This document shows positions 34,375 to 40,979 of a stretch of DNA of 64,000 bases, in pieces (position 1 is the first letter of the stretch; each line of letters opens with the position of its first letter). Position numbers and translations under genes: made by a program. The stretch is from a virus, in the IMG/VR virus record IMGVR_UViG_3300043449_000492, positions 62,001-126,000 of that record; one strand, written 5' to 3'. A model generated the notes under the pieces. It was not told where the DNA came from. It was given only the letters and a program-made list of their open reading frames with translations, and made no database searches.

Positions 34375-35600
34375 AATATGCACCTTATACCGTTGAAGAC
34401 GTAAAGAAGGCATCTGCCCAGAATAAGTTTACAGTTATTAGCTGTTTCGCTGGTGGAGGTGGTAGTTCGACTGGCTATCGTCTAGCTGGCGGAAAGATTC
34501 TTTTAATCAATGAATTTGTTGAATCTGCAATCGAATCCTACAAAGCGAACTATCCTGACACTCCTGTTCTTGTTGATGATATCAAGAAATACACTGGTCA
34601 AGACTTTCTCGACATGGCAAAGATTAAAGCTGGAGAGCTAGACATTCTAGATGGTTCTCCACCATGTTCTGCATTTTCTATCGCAGGTAAGCGTGAGAAA
34701 GGTTGGGCTGGTGCCGAACTAGATACTCGCCGTGCCTATTTTGATGATGATGGTGAGATTGTTCAAGAAGGTGAGCTAGTCGTCAAGGAAGGCATTAAGC
34801 TTTATTCTGATGGCAAGCAAGTAGAAGCAATTGAAGACCTGTTCCATGAGTTCATTCGTGTAGCTGCTGATATCAAGCCTAAGGTTATTGTTGCTGAGAA
34901 CGTGAAAGGTATTACGTTCGGCGAAGCAAAGGGTAAGCTACATGAGTTTATTAAAGCGTTTGAAGATATTGGATATCAGGTAACGTATCGAGTGCTTAAT
35001 GCTGCTGACTATGGCACACCACAAGCAAGAGAGCGAACAATCTTTATTTGTGTTAGAGACGATATAGCTGATGCTGTTGGCTTGAACTTCCTGACACTTG
35101 AAAACATCTTTCCTGATAAGACATATAATGAGCATGTTTCTCTTAAGGAAGCTATTCATGATGTGGTATCTGATCCAGCACAAGAGAAAGAGTTATATGA
35201 TTATGTGCAGAATGGCTTTCAGAAGAAGTGGATTGAAATGCTTCCATTCAATCCTTCTAGGCATATGAAGCCATCTGACAAAGAGTTTATCGCTATCAAT
35301 CCCAAGCGTTCACTTTTCAATATGATTAGACCTGCTCCACATTTGCCTTCTCCAACGATTACACAACGAGGCAATCAGAAGTCAGTGTCTGGTGTATTTC
35401 ACTATGAGAAGAATCGTAAGTTTACTGTACCAGAGCTAAGACGCATCATGTCATTACCTGATGACTATGAGTTAAAAGGTAACTTCGATCAGCAAGCGGA
35501 ACGTATTGGTCGAATGGTCGCACCGAAGATGATGGCAGAAGTTGCAAACGCTATCTATGAAAAAGTATTGAAACCATATAATGAGGCAAACCATGAGTGA
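34371..35600 (+). CDS. DNA cytosine-C5 methyltransferase family enzyme, candidate carboxymethyltransferase
   Basis: A 409-aa C5-MTase family enzyme; start TTG, with GGGAG upstream and no better in-frame start nearby. Motif I is SCFAGGGGSSTGY (24-36), the catalytic Cys99 is in GSPPC, ENV is at 176-178 and motif VIII is PQARER (217-222). Between motifs IV and VI there is an acidic insertion (about 120-155). Motif X reads RIGRMVAP: Arg381 stands where M.HhaI and M.MpeI have the Asn of GNSV. In engineered M.MpeI an Asn-to-Lys change at this place allows carboxy-SAM to be used. With the CmoA-like gene next door I infer natural transfer of a carboxymethyl group to cytosine. The target site is unknown. 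Confidence 0.85.
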   Translation: MKYAPYTVEDVKKASAQNKFTVISCFAGGGGSSTGYRLAGGKILLINEFVESAIESYKANYPDTPVLVDDIKKYTGQDFLDMAKIKAGELDILDGSPPCSAFSIAGKREKGWAGAELDTRRAYFDDDGEIVQEGELVVKEGIKLYSDGKQVEAIEDLFHEFIRVAADIKPKVIVAENVKGITFGEAKGKLHEFIKAFEDIGYQVTYRVLNAADYGTPQARERTIFICVRDDIADAVGLNFLTLENIFPDKTYNEHVSLKEAIHDVVSDPAQEKELYDYVQNGFQKKWIEMLPFNPSRHMKPSDKEFIAINPKRSLFNMIRPAPHLPSPTITQRGNQKSVSGVFHYEKNRKFTVPELRRIMSLPDDYELKGNFDQQAERIGRMVAPKMMAEVANAIYEKVLKPYNEANHE

Positions 35601-36294
35601 TTATGATTTTACATTTGCACACCGTGACGAAGGCTTTGACAATCACATTGAAAAGTCTATTCGAGGTTATAATTATCTGCATGATGACATTATCAATCTA
35701 TCTCGATACTATGTTGAAGATTGGACAAACGTAGTTGACATTGGTTCTTCTACAGGTAAGACAATCGAGGCAATGGCTATTCAGAACGAACACTTTGCTC
35801 CTTCTGCAACATATGTTGGTGTAGAACTTGCAGAAGGCTTTAGAGTCGAAATGGAAGCCCGCTTTACTCTATTGCGTGAAAGTCTACCAGAGACATTTTT
35901 TGAGTTTGAGTTCGGCGACATTCGTGAATATCTTTTTGATAACTGTTCACTTGTCACTTCTCTATTCACTCTACAGTTTATGCCTCCGAAAGATCGTGAG
36001 AATGTTATTCGTAACATCTATAATGGACTCAATGAAGGCGGTGCATTCATCTTCGCTGAAAAGACTGTAGCTGAAACAGGTCGATTCCAAGACATGTTCA
36101 CATTTACCTACTATGACTATAAGCGTAAGAATTTCACTGAGAAAGATATCATGCAAAAGGAAGTCACGCTTCGTAACATGCTCAAGCCAAACACATGGGC
36201 AGAGATTGAAGACATGCTACGTTCCGCAGGTTTCAAGAAAGTCCAGCCTTTCTGGCAGAACTTTCTTTTTGTTGGTGCAATCGCCATTAAGTAA
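35593..36294 (+). CDS. CmoA-like carboxy-S-adenosylmethionine synthase
   Basis: CmoA makes carboxy-SAM from SAM and prephenate. The protein has 233 aa from ATG 35593 (GAGG six nt upstream; an earlier ATG lacks a ribosome-binding site). Similarity to E. coli CmoA runs end to end: DFTF, SIRGY (E. coli SVPGY), VVDIGSSTG, FTLQFMPPKDRENVIRNIY (E. coli FTLQFLEPSERQALLDKIY), GLNEGGAFIFAEK, DYKRKNFTE, the QK helix and a final F..VGAIAIK. A difference to note is that the QKR of E. coli (Arg199, as I recall a carboxylate contact) is QKE here, with Arg four residues on. It overlaps the C5-MTase by 8 nt. No CmoB is seen, so a tRNA role is less likely. Confidence 0.8.
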   Translation: MSDYDFTFAHRDEGFDNHIEKSIRGYNYLHDDIINLSRYYVEDWTNVVDIGSSTGKTIEAMAIQNEHFAPSATYVGVELAEGFRVEMEARFTLLRESLPETFFEFEFGDIREYLFDNCSLVTSLFTLQFMPPKDRENVIRNIYNGLNEGGAFIFAEKTVAETGRFQDMFTFTYYDYKRKNFTEKDIMQKEVTLRNMLKPNTWAEIEDMLRSAGFKKVQPFWQNFLFVGAIAIK

Positions 36295-36307
36295 AGGACA
36301 AGTATTC

Positions 36308-36475
36308 GTGCAGTATTTCAACTTTAATAAACTTGAGAATTACTTTGATATGCTTACATCGTTCTGGATATTCTTCTGCGTTGTAAGTATTGTCTGGATT
36401 CTAGCTTCACTATACTACCATACTACTAAAGACCTTCGCCTGCGACATTCTGACGCACCCAAAAAGCGGGATTGA
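36308..36475 (+). CDS. Small single-pass membrane protein
   Basis: A 55-aa protein with GTG start at 36308 and AAAGGAC eight nt upstream. It has one hydrophobic segment (MLTSFWIFFCVVSIVWILAS) and a basic C-terminal tail (LRLRHSDAPKKRD) that would face the cytoplasm. A longer open frame upstream overlaps the CmoA-like gene and is unlikely to be used. No family recognised. Confidence 0.5.
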   Translation: MQYFNFNKLENYFDMLTSFWIFFCVVSIVWILASLYYHTTKDLRLRHSDAPKKRD

Positions 36476-36478
36476 CCC

Positions 36479-36507
36479 TTGTATTCCTTAGCGACAGGTG
36501 CTATACT
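36479..36507 (+). promoter_or_regulatory. Sigma70-type promoter
   Basis: -10 TATACT at 36502-36507 with TTGTAT at 36479-36484 as -35, spacer 17 nt. A better-looking TTGACC at 36472-36477 is 24 nt away and too far. It precedes a leader with GTGAAAGGA before the next gene. Confidence 0.7.
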
Positions 36508-36541
36508 GCATCTATCGTTGAACAAGTGAAAGGAACTTTAT

Positions 36542-36781
36542 ATGTCGAATTCCAATGCCGCTCTCCTCGCCCGTATTGCGGAACTTGAAGCTCAGGTTGC
36601 TAAGACTCCTAAGAAGGCTCTTTCCCTGAAGGTTTCCCAGAAGGGTGCGGTTTCTCTCTATGGCATGGGTCGCTTCCCCGTCACTCTTTACGCTTCCCAG
36701 TGGGAGCAGCTTCTGGGTGAAGCGGAAAAGATCAAGGAATTCCTTGACAAGAACAAGGAAACGCTCGCTGTCAAGGCGTAA
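36542..36781 (+). CDS. Small coiled-coil/beta protein at the head of the CobS/CobT-like module
   Basis: A 79-aa protein. Residues 1-22 form an amphipathic helix (NAALLARIAELEAQVAKTPK), then KVSQKGAVSLYGMGRFPVTL, a short strand pair, and a final helix LLGEAEKIKEFLDKNKETLA. The middle motif is common in small phage proteins of unknown role. It is bounded by its own promoter and terminator, so it is a single-gene unit, and codon use is GC-richer in third positions than upstream genes. Probably strongly and early expressed. Confidence 0.65.
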   Translation: MSNSNAALLARIAELEAQVAKTPKKALSLKVSQKGAVSLYGMGRFPVTLYASQWEQLLGEAEKIKEFLDKNKETLAVKA

Positions 36782-36795
36782 GCTGTTGAAAGATA

Positions 36796-36820
36796 GGGGC
36801 TTTCGAGCCCCTTTTCTTTT
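36796..36820 (+). terminator. Rho-independent terminator
   Basis: A 6-bp stem GGGGCT/AGCCCC with a TTCG loop (36796-36811) is followed by TTTTCTTTT. It separates the 79-aa gene from the next promoter. Confidence 0.88.
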
Positions 36821-36823
36821 GCC

Positions 36824-36851
36824 TTGCAATTCCTATCGAATGCTCTATAAT
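36824..36851 (+). promoter_or_regulatory. Sigma70-type promoter for the VWA/CobT-like gene
   Basis: -35 TTGCAA at 36824-36829, a 16-nt spacer and -10 TATAAT at 36846-36851, directly after the terminator. The leader has GTGAAAGGG before the ATG at 36879. Confidence 0.8.
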
Positions 36852-36878
36852 AAGTGAACAATCGTGAAAGGGCACTTT

Positions 36879-39146
36879 ATGCATTCCACTAATTCTTCCA
36901 ATTCTATTCTCGCCAAGCTTCTAGCTACCGAGAATATTACGGTTCAGCATCAGCCTGGTATTAAGACCGCTATGTTTGACCTTAAGAACCGTGTTCTTAT
37001 GCTTCCCGTCTGGCAAGAGATTACCGAGAACCTTAAGCATCTGCTTATTGGTCATGAAACTGGTCACGCTATTGACACCCCGACTGCCGAAGAATATAAG
37101 GCAGCTTATGAGGGTATTGCCAAACGTGTCTTTGGTGATGAAACCACTTCCCGTCTTACTCGCACGGTTGCTGGCTTTCTTAATGTTATCGAGGACGCTC
37201 GTATCGATAAGCGTCAGAAGCGTCGTTACCCCGGGCTTCGCAAGGACTATCTTCTTGGCTATCAGGAGCTTATCGACCGTGACTTCTTCGGTACGAAGGG
37301 TCGTGACATTAATTCCATGAATTTTATCGACCGCATGAATATCTATTTTAAGGGTGGTAACATTCATGATAATATCGAGTTTACCCCTGCCGAAAAGGCT
37401 TTTCTCAAGCGGGTAGAAAATCTTGAACTGTTTGATGAGACGATTATCCTCACCGAAGAGGTTTATCGTTTCTGTAAAGACCAAATCGAGAATGATATGC
37501 ATATCGATATTGGTATTGGTGAGCCTGAGGAGGGCGAAAGTGATGATGACGGTTTTGATTGGGACGGTGACAGCGATGGCGCTGGTGACTTTGATTCGGA
37601 TGAAGGCTCCGAGTCCGATTCCGATGAAGGTGAGGGTGAAGGCGAGAACGAATCCGACGACGAAGGCGGACTAACTCGTGGTTCGGGTGACCTCGGCGCT
37701 AATAGCAGCGGCAAGTCCAATGCCTCTTCTCATGGTTCTGATGGCGCTGGTGATACCAGTGTTACTGCTCCCGAGTCCGAGACCGATCGTGTCTGGGAAC
37801 AGAAGCGTGAGGAACTGGTTCGTGACTCCAATGCAGACTATATCTATCTGAATATGCCTGAGTTTAACTATGCTCAGAATGTTCACGATTATAAGAAAGT
37901 CCTGAACGATTGGCGTTCCGAACTTGCTATCGGCAAGGCTTCTTATTCTCGTTCCCTCAAGCAGGAAGCTTATGACTTTGCCCGTCGTGAAATGATGGAG
38001 TGGAAGGCTAAAGAAAAGGACACCATCTCGTTCCTTGTCAAGGAGTTCGAGCAGCGTAAGAGTGCTGAGATTTATTCTCGCATTTCGATTGCCAAGACTG
38101 GTGTTATCAATACCAATAAGCTTCATTCATATCGTTACAATGACGATATCTTCCGTCGCTTGACCGTTATCCCTGAGGGTAAGAACCATGGCTTTGTTAT
38201 GTTTCTTGACTGGTCAGGCTCGATGGATTATAACTTGAAGCATACCCTTAAGCAGCTCTTTACGCTTGTTCTCTTTTGCAAGCAGATCCAAGTGCCGTTC
38301 GAGGTGTATGCATTCAAGGACTCGGATGATAGTGGCAAGCCGTCTCCGTGGAATCACGGGAGTGCCGAGAACAGCGTTAACTTCGGTTACCTGACGATCC
38401 GCCAGTTCCTGTCGTCCAAGATGAATATTGCCGAGCTTAATGACGCCATGTCGTTTCTCTGGGCTATGGGTCATGGCTATCGTCTCAACAGCGATCCGCT
38501 CTCTGGCACTCCGCTCAACGAGGCAATCTTTGTTGCTCCGAAGATTGTTAATGACTTCCGTGCTAAGTATAAGCTTGAGGTTGTTAACACGATCATCCTG
38601 ACCGATGGCGAGTCCAATGGTTCTATGGGTCTGGTGAATGACACCGTTCCTCATCAGAGCTATTCGCTCACTGGCGGTATGCGTAAGCGGTATTTCTTCT
38701 ATAATGACAAGGAGACTGGTAAGACCGTTGAGTATGATCCGCATGGTTGGGGTCAGGCTGGTCAGTCTAACACCAACGTCCTGCTTCGTTTGCTCAAAGA
38801 AAAGACTGGTTGTAATCTAATCGGTTTCTTCCTGTTCGGTGAGTCCTGGCGTACCTTCACTTATCGCTTTAATCTTACTGGCAACTATGAGTATCTGCAG
38901 AAAGTTACCAAGTTCTGGAAAGAGAACAAGTTCTATCCTGTCAAGAGTGAAGGTTATGATGATTATTTCGTCATTGATACCCGTGCCCTTGCTGTGACCG
39001 ATAACAACCTGGAGATTGATACGTCCAAGTCGACCAAACAGATGGCGAAAGCCTTCTCCAAGTTTGCGTCGAAGAAAGCCGTAAATCGTGTTCTCCTGCG
39101 TAATTTCATCGATCACGTTACAGGAAAAGCAAAGAAGGTAGCGTAA
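36879..39146 (+). CDS. CobT-like protein: HExGH metal motif and VWA domain
   Basis: A 755-aa protein; ATG 36879 is preferred over a GTG 15 nt upstream because AAAGGG precedes it. The N-terminal domain has HETGH at residues 59-63, a zinc-protease-type motif. A long acidic linker (about 210-280, DGDSDGAG and EGEGENESDDE) follows. The C-terminal half is a von Willebrand A domain with MIDAS DWSGSMD starting at Asp444 and a TDGESNG segment further on. Domain order matches the CobT subunit type found with MoxR-like ATPases in many T4-like phages and in aerobic cobaltochelatase. It works presumably with the AAA+ protein encoded next. True substrate unknown; a metal-chelatase role is not shown. Confidence 0.85.
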   Translation: MHSTNSSNSILAKLLATENITVQHQPGIKTAMFDLKNRVLMLPVWQEITENLKHLLIGHETGHAIDTPTAEEYKAAYEGIAKRVFGDETTSRLTRTVAGFLNVIEDARIDKRQKRRYPGLRKDYLLGYQELIDRDFFGTKGRDINSMNFIDRMNIYFKGGNIHDNIEFTPAEKAFLKRVENLELFDETIILTEEVYRFCKDQIENDMHIDIGIGEPEEGESDDDGFDWDGDSDGAGDFDSDEGSESDSDEGEGEGENESDDEGGLTRGSGDLGANSSGKSNASSHGSDGAGDTSVTAPESETDRVWEQKREELVRDSNADYIYLNMPEFNYAQNVHDYKKVLNDWRSELAIGKASYSRSLKQEAYDFARREMMEWKAKEKDTISFLVKEFEQRKSAEIYSRISIAKTGVINTNKLHSYRYNDDIFRRLTVIPEGKNHGFVMFLDWSGSMDYNLKHTLKQLFTLVLFCKQIQVPFEVYAFKDSDDSGKPSPWNHGSAENSVNFGYLTIRQFLSSKMNIAELNDAMSFLWAMGHGYRLNSDPLSGTPLNEAIFVAPKIVNDFRAKYKLEVVNTIILTDGESNGSMGLVNDTVPHQSYSLTGGMRKRYFFYNDKETGKTVEYDPHGWGQAGQSNTNVLLRLLKEKTGCNLIGFFLFGESWRTFTYRFNLTGNYEYLQKVTKFWKENKFYPVKSEGYDDYFVIDTRALAVTDNNLEIDTSKSTKQMAKAFSKFASKKAVNRVLLRNFIDHVTGKAKKVA

Positions 39147-39153
39147 AAACAAC

Positions 39154-39187
39154 GGTTTAGAGGGGGCTTGACATTCCTCTCTAAACC
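39154..39187 (+). repeat. Inverted repeat bracketing a -35 element
   Basis: GGTTTAGAG at 39154-39162 and CTCTAAACC at 39179-39187 form a perfect 9-bp inverted repeat with 16 nt between. The -35 TTGACA (39168-39173) lies in the interval. As RNA it would be a 3' hairpin on the VWA transcript; as DNA it could be an operator. No T-run follows. Confidence 0.65.
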
Positions 39188-39196
39188 AGCTATAAT
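39168..39196 (+). promoter_or_regulatory. Sigma70-type promoter for the MoxR/CobS-like gene, perfect consensus
   Basis: -35 TTGACA at 39168-39173, a 17-nt spacer and -10 TATAAT at 39191-39196. The -35 sits inside the loop of the surrounding inverted repeat. Confidence 0.9.
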
Positions 39197-39231
39197 GTGT
39201 CATAATCGAAATCGTGAAAGGAATAGATTGT

Positions 39232-40500
39232 ATGGCTAAGTCTAATATGTCCACCCGTGACCAGTTCCTCGATAAGGTTCGTTTCGAGTTCGGAGCTATC
39301 ACTACCATCACCCGTACCCAGGTCAAGCAGGTTTGCGACAAGTATGACCTGTCGTTCCCCACGTGGCTTCGCAAAGATGCCACTCGTCAGGTTGCCCGCG
39401 GTGTGTATGCTCTTACCGAGCATGGCGCTACTCCCGCTGCGCCTGTGACTGCTACCGCTATCAAGGCTGCAAAGTCTAAGGCTCCGAGAGTGTCAAAAAA
39501 GGTCGCTCCGACCAAGACCGCTAACATTCAGTCGAATGTCCCCGTGGTCGATAGCATCGTGGCTATGGCTTCGACGGTTGCCATGTCGGCTCCGTCCACT
39601 TCAGCTTCGGCCGATGTTTCGCTCGTTCCTGAAAAGTCTTCGGGATACGTTCCGTTCGGTAACTTTGCCGACGTTCGTTCCATTATCAAATCTCGTAAGT
39701 TTTACCCGGCTTACATCACTGGTCTTTCTGGTAACGGTAAGACGATGATGGTCGAGCAGGTTTGTGCTGCTGAAAAGCGTGAATGTGTCCGAGTTAACGT
39801 GACCATTGAGACCGACGAAGATGATCTTATCGGCGGCTTCCGTCTTGTTGACGGACACACCGTGTGGCAGGACGGTCCTGTTATCATCGCCATGCAGCGT
39901 GGTGCGATCCTGCTTCTCGACGAGGTTGATCTTGGCTCTAACAAGCTTATGTGTCTCCAGCCTGTCCTCGAAGGCAAGTCGGTCTTCCTTAAGAAGATTA
40001 ATCGTTTGGTTCATCCTGAGGCAGGGTTCAACGTCATTGCGACTGCGAACACCAAGGGTAAGGGTTCCGACGATGGTCGCTTCATTGGCACCAACGTAAT
40101 GAATGAGGCGTTCCTTGAGCGTTTCAGCATCACGATGGAGCAGGAGTACCCTGCGGCTAAGACCGAGACGAAGATCCTTAACAATGTTCTAGGTGCTTCT
40201 AACATTGAAGCTAAGGAGTTTGTTGAGAAGCTTGTCACCTGGGCTGATGTTATCCGTAAGTCATTCTACGAGGGTGCTCTTTCGGAAATCATTTCGACCC
40301 GTCGTCTCGTCCATATCTGCGAGGCTTATGCTATCTTTAACCAGAACCGTGTGAAGGCAATTGAGCTGTGCCTTAACCGCTTCGACGTGGACACCAAGAA
40401 TGCTTTCATGGAACTCTATAAGAAGGTCGATGAGACCGTTGATCCGACTGCTGTTTCGGAATCGGAAGCAGCCCCTGTGGGTGAAGAGGTTGCTTTCTGA
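39232..40500 (+). CDS. MoxR/CobS-like AAA+ ATPase
   Basis: A 422-aa ATPase from ATG 39232 (AAAGGA upstream). The first about 60 residues are a small helical domain with a winged-helix look (ITTITRTQVKQVCDKYDL then SFPTWLRKDATRQVARGVY), then an Ala/Ser-rich linker. The AAA+ core starts near residue 150: Walker A GLSGNGKT at 164-171, the MoxR-type DLIGGFRLVDG, Walker B ILLLDEVD, and sensor-1 NVIATANTKGKG. It is the partner type of CobT-like VWA proteins, and the pair is known from T4-like cyanophages where it is named cobS. Codon use is shifted like its partner. Confidence 0.88.
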   Translation: MAKSNMSTRDQFLDKVRFEFGAITTITRTQVKQVCDKYDLSFPTWLRKDATRQVARGVYALTEHGATPAAPVTATAIKAAKSKAPRVSKKVAPTKTANIQSNVPVVDSIVAMASTVAMSAPSTSASADVSLVPEKSSGYVPFGNFADVRSIIKSRKFYPAYITGLSGNGKTMMVEQVCAAEKRECVRVNVTIETDEDDLIGGFRLVDGHTVWQDGPVIIAMQRGAILLLDEVDLGSNKLMCLQPVLEGKSVFLKKINRLVHPEAGFNVIATANTKGKGSDDGRFIGTNVMNEAFLERFSITMEQEYPAAKTETKILNNVLGASNIEAKEFVEKLVTWADVIRKSFYEGALSEIISTRRLVHICEAYAIFNQNRVKAIELCLNRFDVDTKNAFMELYKKVDETVDPTAVSESEAAPVGEEVAF

Positions 40501-40509
40501 ATGACTAAG

Positions 40510-40536
40510 TTCGGCCTCACCCAACAAGAGGCCGAA
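40510..40536 (+). terminator. Hairpin after the MoxR/CobS-like gene
   Basis: A perfect 9-bp stem, TTCGGCCTC at 40510-40518 and GAGGCCGAA at 40528-40536, with a 9-nt loop, starts 9 nt after the stop. No T-run follows, so it is a weak terminator or 3'-end stabiliser. Confidence 0.65.
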
Positions 40537-40568
40537 GTCCTCGACAGAGAATTTCTAAATGTTTTCTG

Positions 40569-40597
40569 TTGACATTCCCAGAATACCCGTGTATAAT
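40569..40597 (+). promoter_or_regulatory. Sigma70-type promoter for the winged-helix gene, perfect consensus
   Basis: -35 TTGACA at 40569-40574, a 17-nt spacer and -10 TATAAT at 40592-40597. The -10 lies within one arm of a 12-bp inverted repeat. Confidence 0.9.
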
Positions 40598-40628
40598 GAA
40601 CTTTGATGCTGCTGATTTATACACGGGT
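40585..40628 (+). repeat. 12-bp inverted repeat over the -10 and start region (operator-like)
   Basis: ACCCGTGTATAA at 40585-40596 and TTATACACGGGT at 40617-40628 are perfect reverse complements, 20 nt apart. The left arm covers most of the -10, the right arm lies about 15-25 nt into the transcript. Since the left arm is not fully transcribed it is best read as a DNA site, possibly for the winged-helix protein encoded just downstream. Confidence 0.75.
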
Positions 40629-40654
40629 CTTTCCTTTCACGACCAGCAGCATCA
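40604..40654 (+). promoter_or_regulatory. Leader hairpin at the 5' end of the winged-helix transcript
   Basis: TGATGCTGCTG at 40604-40614 and CAGCAGCATCA at 40644-40654 form a perfect 11-bp stem starting at about the predicted transcription start. Its loop contains the right arm of the operator-like repeat. It ends 26 nt before the ATG, just before the ribosome-binding site region. Confidence 0.7.
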
Positions 40655-40679
40655 CAACTTTGAAATGGAGAACTATATA

Positions 40680-40904
40680 ATGGCTACTGCAAAGAAGACT
40701 CAGATTGAGAAGATTGAGACCGCCCTTCGTCGTTACAACACTGGCGCTGGTGTGACCGCTGATAAGGTTGCTTCAATGGCTCGTGTTCCTCGTGAAGCTG
40801 TTGCAAAGCGAGTTTCGGATCTTCGTGATTGGGGTTACACCATCTATACGAACTACCGTAATGTCAATGGTAAGCGCACTGCTTTCTATCGCATTGCCGA
40901 CTAA
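40680..40904 (+). CDS. Small winged-helix DNA-binding-like protein
   Basis: A 74-aa basic protein from ATG 40680 with TGGAG upstream. An open frame extends further 5' but lies in the promoter and leader. The sequence reads as a compact winged helix: IEKIETALRRYNTGAGVTAD, KVASMARVPREAVAKRVSDL as helix-turn-helix, and a wing with YTIYTNYRNVNGKRTAFYRI. It is about the size of minimal phage regulators. Given the inverted repeat on its own promoter it may regulate itself; this is inference. It is the last gene of the codon-shifted module. Confidence 0.7.
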   Translation: MATAKKTQIEKIETALRRYNTGAGVTADKVASMARVPREAVAKRVSDLRDWGYTIYTNYRNVNGKRTAFYRIAD

Positions 40905-40923
40905 TACTAAAATAATTTAGCTA

Positions 40924-40961
40924 TATAATAGCGTGGAGGCTTATAGCGTCTCCACGCTATT
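40924..40961 (+). promoter_or_regulatory. -10-like element overlapped by a 12-bp inverted repeat
   Basis: TATAAT at 40924-40929 is overlapped by AATAGCGTGGAG (40927-40938), which is the perfect reverse complement of CTCCACGCTATT (40950-40961). No good -35 is present at 17 nt, where an AT-rich near-palindrome CTAAAATAATTTAG lies instead. It is in the 75-nt gap before the glycosyltransferase gene and resembles the arrangement at 40585-40628. It could also be the 3' hairpin of the previous unit. Confidence 0.6.
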
Positions 40962-40979
40962 CGCTTATGGAGATACTAA

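Noticed and set aside
36921-39383. Several minus-strand open frames of 150-190 codons opposite the VWA gene
   Set aside because: They follow from the low stop density opposite the GC-shifted codons, lack ribosome-binding sites and show no recognisable protein pattern.
40501-40572. A 23-codon frame after the MoxR/CobS-like gene
   Set aside because: It directly follows the stop without a ribosome-binding site of its own and is occupied by a perfect 9-bp hairpin; it reads better as a 3' structure.
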